A program made the translations under genes and the position numbers. From Tillandsia leiboldiana (lineage: Eukaryota; Streptophyta; Magnoliopsida; Poales; Bromeliaceae), in NCBI GenBank assembly GCA_029204045.2, contig CM055066.1:48979863-49043862 (forward strand): a stretch of DNA of 64,000 bases, given 5' to 3'. Below, one piece after another: positions 59,891 to 64,000 of the stretch. Numbering within the stretch: position 1 is the first letter of the stretch; each line of letters starts with the position of its first letter. The notes beneath the pieces were generated by a model. It was not told the DNA's origin. It ran no database searches and was given only the letters and a program-made list of their open reading frames with translations.

Positions 59891-60150
59891 CTCTTCGGCT
59901 TTCGGCTGCTTTCGGGGATTAATTTAGGGGTTTAATTAGAAGAAGAAAGATGGTACTAGCTGGAGATGAGGATTATGCAAATTGAGAAGGAGAGACGGAG
60001 AGCGAGACGGGGATGGGAAAGAATTTTTTTTAAAACTAATCCTAAAAACTTTTAAAATTTTCAAACTAATTCTCTAATTTATTTATTTATTTTTTTCTTT
60101 TTTGTAAAACTAATTCACGTCGGGTGGTCCGTCACGTCGGGTAGACCACC
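59891..60150 (-). promoter_or_regulatory. 5' flank of the phosphoglycerate mutase gene
   Basis: Sequence upstream of the ATG: a short G/A-rich leader-like stretch (59890-60010), then AT-rich sequence. No convincing TATA box was singled out. Confidence 0.35.
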
Positions 60151-60151
60151 T

Positions 60152-60541
60152 GAAGGCAGTGAACGGTTCACTGCCTTCAGTGCTTTTGTTGAAGGCGGTG
60201 AATTCACAAAAATCCTCTGAAAACGGTGAATGATTCACCACCTTCTATATATATGGTGAAGGCGGTAAATAATTCACCCCCTTCGGCGTGTACCCCACAA
60301 CCGGTCTAGCCAATTTTCGCAAAAATTAACTAAATCCTCAGGACCTTTAGTATAATATATAAGGCGCTGAACAATTCAGCGTCTTTAATATAAACACTAA
60401 AAGCATCGAATCATTCAGTGCCTTTAGTATTATGCTAAAGGTGTCGAATCATTCAGCGTCTTTAACATTATGCTAAAGGTACTGAACGATTTGGCACATT
60501 TAGCATTACACTAAAGGCGCCGAATCGTTCAGCGCCTTCTT
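60152..60541. repeat. Array of short palindromic repeats
   Basis: Units are self-complementary, for example GAAGGCAGTGAA-C-GGTTCACTGCCTTC style at 60152-60178 and AAGGCGCCGAATCGTTCAGCGCCTT near 60515. At least eight variants of (A)AAGGC(A/G)(C/G)(T/C)GAA-NN-TTCA(G/C)(C/T)GCCTT recur, about every 45-60 bp. No coding potential. Confidence 0.7.
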
Positions 60542-61690
60542 CAACAATAATACCCCGCACGGCACAATACCCTCACTTTTCCTTCTTCACAACACAATCG
60601 CACAGTAGTCCCCCCCCCCCCCTCTCCCGCTCTCCCCATCTCCCTACTCTCGTCTCCAGAACCGTCGCCGAAGCCCGCCGTCGCCGTCGCGCCGAAGCCC
60701 ACCGTCGCCGTCGCATGGAATATATATATATATAATTTAATATATAAACAATAATTTTTATGATACTGTTTTGATTCCAGATCGATCTTATTCAGAAATC
60801 TCACTATATGATCAGAAGTGCCCTACCAAATATTTTATATAGTGGAGTAGTTTTGGAGACTCTGAGACAAATTGTTGATCAAATAGAGATAGTTTTGGAG
60901 ACTTTATCGACACTTCCACATACTACGCCTCCACGGCCAACAGATCAGGGTGGAGTATCAACGTGGGGGCATGCACCATCATGTAGTCCATCGGGATTTG
61001 TACCAGATGATCGTCCTTGACGACCTGATATTGTTTATCGTAGGCGTCCACCTTCTCCTTTTCCTGTGAGGACAAGGAGCGGCCAACGGCGACAAGGCTC
61101 GGGAAAAGGAGAGAGGAGATTGAGGGAGGCTCCGGTGGCGGTGGAACTCGGGGGTAAGAGCGGCTAGGGTTTCTCAAGAGGAAACCCTAAATAGTCTATA
61201 TATAGCTTCTTGAACAAAATTCTAAAAGGTCCACAAATCATGGATATTTTTGCATGGGTCATGACGGTAGATGCATTATGCTAAGGGGTCCCTCCATATG
61301 CAATTTCACACAATTTGATGCATAAAATATTAGACTTTTTACATAAATACACTATAAAAATAATATTTTTCATGCTTTTCGATGATTTTGGCTCGTCGAA
61401 TTTGAAATCAGGCGTCGCCATGTCGTTCAGCTCGATGAGACCGATCAAGTAGCGATTTTGTTTCATCATGTTTGGATCTCATTATGTCGCATTAGCCATT
61501 TCTTCATAAACACTTTCGATAATTCAAACTTTTAAATTAAAACAATTTCAGAAATCAAATTCAAATTCAAATTTTTGAATTTAAATTGCATAGTTATTAC
61601 AACTTACTTATCTTATCATTTTTAGATGTAATAAGCGTTTTTCTAATAACATTCATTGTATAAGAGTACAAAAATACTATATATATATAT
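60542..61690. other. Unassigned repeat-like region, possible LTR remnant
   Basis: A C-run (60610-60621), CGTCGCC-rich repeats (60660-60716; AAGCCC(G/A)CCGTCGCCGTCGC twice) and then sequence ending in GGGTTTCTCAAGAGGAAACCC (61169-61189). Later motifs (GGCTCGTCGAATTTGAAATC, AGCTCGATGAGACCGATCAAG) resemble 8950-9010. No gene recognised; the 84-codon minus frame at 60923-61177 contains EKEKVDAYDKQYQVVKDD, unassigned. Confidence 0.3.
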
Positions 61691-61694
61691 ATAT

Positions 61695-61864
61695 GAGCAA
61701 TGCTACATGTACACCCCAAAGGGGTGTACATCATACACCTCCACCATTTTAATGGTGGCGATATTTTTTACGGGTCACATCAAGTGACCCATCATCACAC
61801 CCCCACCCTTGGATGGGTGGGGTGTATGATGTACACCCCGAAAGGGGTGTACACATAGCATTTT

Positions 61865-61866
<2 letters not shown>
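61695..61866. mobile_element. 172-bp Mutator-type MITE inside (TA)n
   Basis: Inverse copy of 59346-59517 with three differences. Both flanks are TATATATAT, compatible with a 9-bp duplication. A (TA)n tract continues to 61931. Confidence 0.85.
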
Positions 61867-61931
<65 letters not shown>

Positions 61932-61935
<4 letters not shown>

Positions 61936-63173
61936 TTACTACATAATTTATTATTTTATTCATGATTAGACTTTATTATCATGATGCAACTGTTATAATA
62001 AAAACCTTTTCCCTAGAAACAGCTACAATGCAGACTTCAAAATTTAAATTTTAAAAATAAGTTGCAATCATTGTCATCTTGTATTTTTAAACATAAACTA
62101 TGAATTTTTCTCTTGATTTCAAAAAACGGAATTAACCAATTATCAATCTGTAAAATTTATTTAGATTTTTAACCCTGGACCTGCCAACTAAGGTGCTTGG
62201 TAAATTACTTACTACTTTCATGATAAAGCAATAAAAGAATTTTTTTAAATGCTACACAAGGTAAAAGCAGTACATGAATTTTCTGCTTTTAAAAAGTACT
62301 GCTGGCAGAACGAAACCTAGTTGATCAGCCCAAGATTTCAATAAGTCACATTCTGAACAATGTTATTCGTACATTCATTTCAATACGAAGACTCATTCAC
62401 TAATTATTTCAAAATGACTAGTAAAATTTATTCTATTCTGATATTGATGAGATATAAAATACCTACTCCATTTGAGATATACAAAAAACATTTTTCCACA
62501 TTTCTTAGCTAGATTTACACTTCCTACATAAAATATGAAAGAGATTGAAATGAGAGATGAAATAAACGGCCGAACAAAATCAACAAGCAGTACACAGATG
62601 ACAAGATTCACCGACCCAATCGACGACTTCTCTTATCGAGACCTTAGCTGTATAAAAGATTGTTTGCAGAAGCAGTAACATGCTTCTTACAAATTCCAGA
62701 TCTGCTACAATATTATCCAAAGATCAAATTGCACAAAACATGGTGAGCTAGTTTATCGACATAAACTAGCTTTTCTACATAGATAATTAACTAAAGAGTA
62801 TCTGCATAGTACAGCCCTTTATAATAGCAAAAGACAACAAATTACATCCTAATTATAAAAAATACATCTGATAGCATAACCATACACACCACTCTTTTGA
62901 CTTGCAAATACATGTACAATATAAAAGTAATCTACAATCGACACGGCTCAGAGTATCTATTCTCATATACATGCATTACGGCACTTGTATACAGGCACTA
63001 CTAGTATACAGAAATCGAATGCAAAAATGAAATAATAGAACAAAATATGATACCGCACGAAGTGCGCCCAATATTTCGTAAAGCCCCATGAACCCTATAA
63101 TTCTTTTAGGCAGGGCATAAATTTACAAAACTTCAGTTTCATCTTTCACATCCTTTTGGTGTATTTCTAGTGT
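61932..63173 (-). other. 3' UTR and downstream flank of the NHX gene
   Basis: AT-rich with no gene. The part nearest 63173 should be 3' UTR; the transcript end is not determinable. No repeat of note. Confidence 0.4.
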
Positions 63174-63503
63174 TCATTGCCACGGATTGGAACTCCCTTC
63201 AGTTGGTGAACGGGGCGGGACTAGAACGAAGCCACGGCCGCCGAACACCGGCCGCATGATGGCATCGTCGAACTTACGCCAGTAGTGGTGGACCGATCGA
63301 GCCGGCGTAGTGAGGAGCATGCGGAGGCTTGTTGGGCGAGTGAGATTTTGGCCTGCATCCCCCCCGGATTCCTGCCCGTTTTCGAGAAGAGGGGCGAGGA
63401 ATGACTTCGGACTCGGAGGATCCGAATTTATGCTGAGGTCCCGGGTCAGAAGTCTCCTAGGCAGCAAGAATCTTATGAGAGGCTTAGTCAGCAACCCAAA
63501 AAC
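63174..63503 (-). CDS. C-terminal exon of a vacuolar Na+/H+ antiporter (NHX)
   Basis: Acceptor ATTTTAG|GTTTTT gives the exon edge at 63503; the frame reads VFGLLTKPLIRFLLPRRL, then SPKSFLAPLLENGQES, RPTSLRMLLTTPARSVHHYW and RKFDDAIMRPVFGGRGFV, ending SPTEGSSNPWQ and a stop at 63174-63176. This is the end of the last membrane segment and the regulatory tail of tonoplast/endosomal NHX1-4-type exchangers, which swap cytosolic Na+ or K+ for lumenal H+. About 109 of an expected 530-550 residues are here; the remaining exons lie right of the window. The 63504-64000 stretch is intron with no further exon seen. Confidence 0.92.
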   Translation of the reverse strand, partial: VFGLLTKPLIRFLLPRRLLTRDLSINSDPPSPKSFLAPLLENGQESGGDAGQNLTRPTSLRMLLTTPARSVHHYWRKFDDAIMRPVFGGRGFVLVPPRSPTEGSSNPWQ

Positions 63504-63924
63504 CTAAAATATGGTTCAAAAAGAGATAGGTTACAGATGGCTATAGCATCCCCAAAAAAAAAAAACAAGGAACAAAATCTACAAATTGGGTAATGTGTTC
63601 ATGATACAGGAGGAAAATATACGACGAAATAATAAAAGCAGCAAAAATAATAATTATAATAAAGAGGGTTTCTCCTCCCCATATTGGGAGGAGCTAAACT
63701 GTCTTTCTCAGCTGAGCTGTGAAATACAGGAATAGTCTAAGCAGTAGTTCACGGCAAGAATAAGTCTGTGTTAACCTGTATATATTTGGCAGACCTAGAA
63801 TAGTTATCTTGTTCACATGGAGGTCAACTGTACTTGTCCTGAGAAATTTATTCATAGAAGTCGAGATTCAAGCATAGTAGCTGAAGTAAATTACTTGACA
63901 CATTAAATAACCAAATCACTCTTA

Positions 63925-64000
63925 GGGCATGTTTGGTTGGAAGGATTTAAGACTTGGAATGAAAATCGGAATTAGCCATTCTCATTGTTAGTATTTGGTT
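63925..64000. mobile_element. Start of a Tourist-like MITE, cut by the window edge
   Basis: After TTA (63922-63924) the sequence reads GGGCATGTTTGGTTGG, the common terminus of PIF/Harbinger MITEs. The other end is outside, so this is tentative. Confidence 0.4.

Noticed and set aside
60923..61177. 84-codon minus frame with EKEKVDAYDKQYQVVKDD
   Set aside because: Short, without start context or a recognised family; kept only as unassigned repeat sequence.

Overview
This is nuclear DNA of a flowering plant. A commelinid-type monocot is my best guess, because the first exon of the phosphoglycerate mutase gene is very GC-rich while later exons are not; no species is claimed. The window is about 85-90% transposable-element and repeat sequence. 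It holds two intact protein genes and the last exon of a third, all on the minus strand: an RTF1/VIP5-like subunit of the Paf1 transcription-elongation complex (28719-30641, 5'-UTR intron up to 32365); a five-exon cofactor-independent phosphoglycerate mutase of the archaeal apgM type (exons between 47927 and 59890, 497 residues); and the C-terminal exon of a vacuolar NHX-type Na+/H+ antiporter (63174-63503, gene running off the right edge).

Layout. 1-7503: 5' LTR, primer-binding site and decayed gag-pol of a minus-strand Ty3/gypsy element whose 3' LTR lies just left of the window. 7504-9518: LTR-like sequence of a second family, interrupted by the first. 9519-10867: tandem repeats, a poly(A)-tailed segment and a truncated MITE. 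10868-14397: a 3.5-kb near-perfect palindrome made of two inverted LTR 3' portions. 14401-14871: a TRIM element. 16115-22988 and about 22990-28189: two abutting Helitrons carrying gene fragments (a frameshifted CONSTANS-like gene; a receptor-kinase transmembrane segment). 28.7-32.6 kb: the RTF1-like gene. 33.1-38.7 kb: a gypsy (Tat-like) LTR and gag interrupted by another long LTR. 38.9-46.3 kb: MITEs that sit in (TA)n microsatellites, broken up by a 1.3-kb PIF/Harbinger-type element, a 1-kb Helitron and a 3.4-kb solo LTR. 46.9-59.9 kb: the phosphoglycerate mutase gene, whose introns contain a 3.1-kb solo LTR, a hAT-type element and 172-bp Mutator-type MITEs. 60-62 kb: palindromic short repeats and another MITE. 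62.4-64 kb: NHX end.

One LTR family (outer ends TGTGATGACC... and ...GGGGCGTGACA, 3.1-4.1 kb) occurs five times, as a 5' LTR, two solo LTRs with perfect 5-bp target duplications, one LTR without a duplication, and the palindrome arms. The nested order of insertions can be read directly from target duplications. There is no operon-like functional linkage between the three host genes. I see no CRISPR, tRNA or rRNA gene. Boundaries quoted to the base come from reading termini and target duplications by eye; family names are inference from structure.
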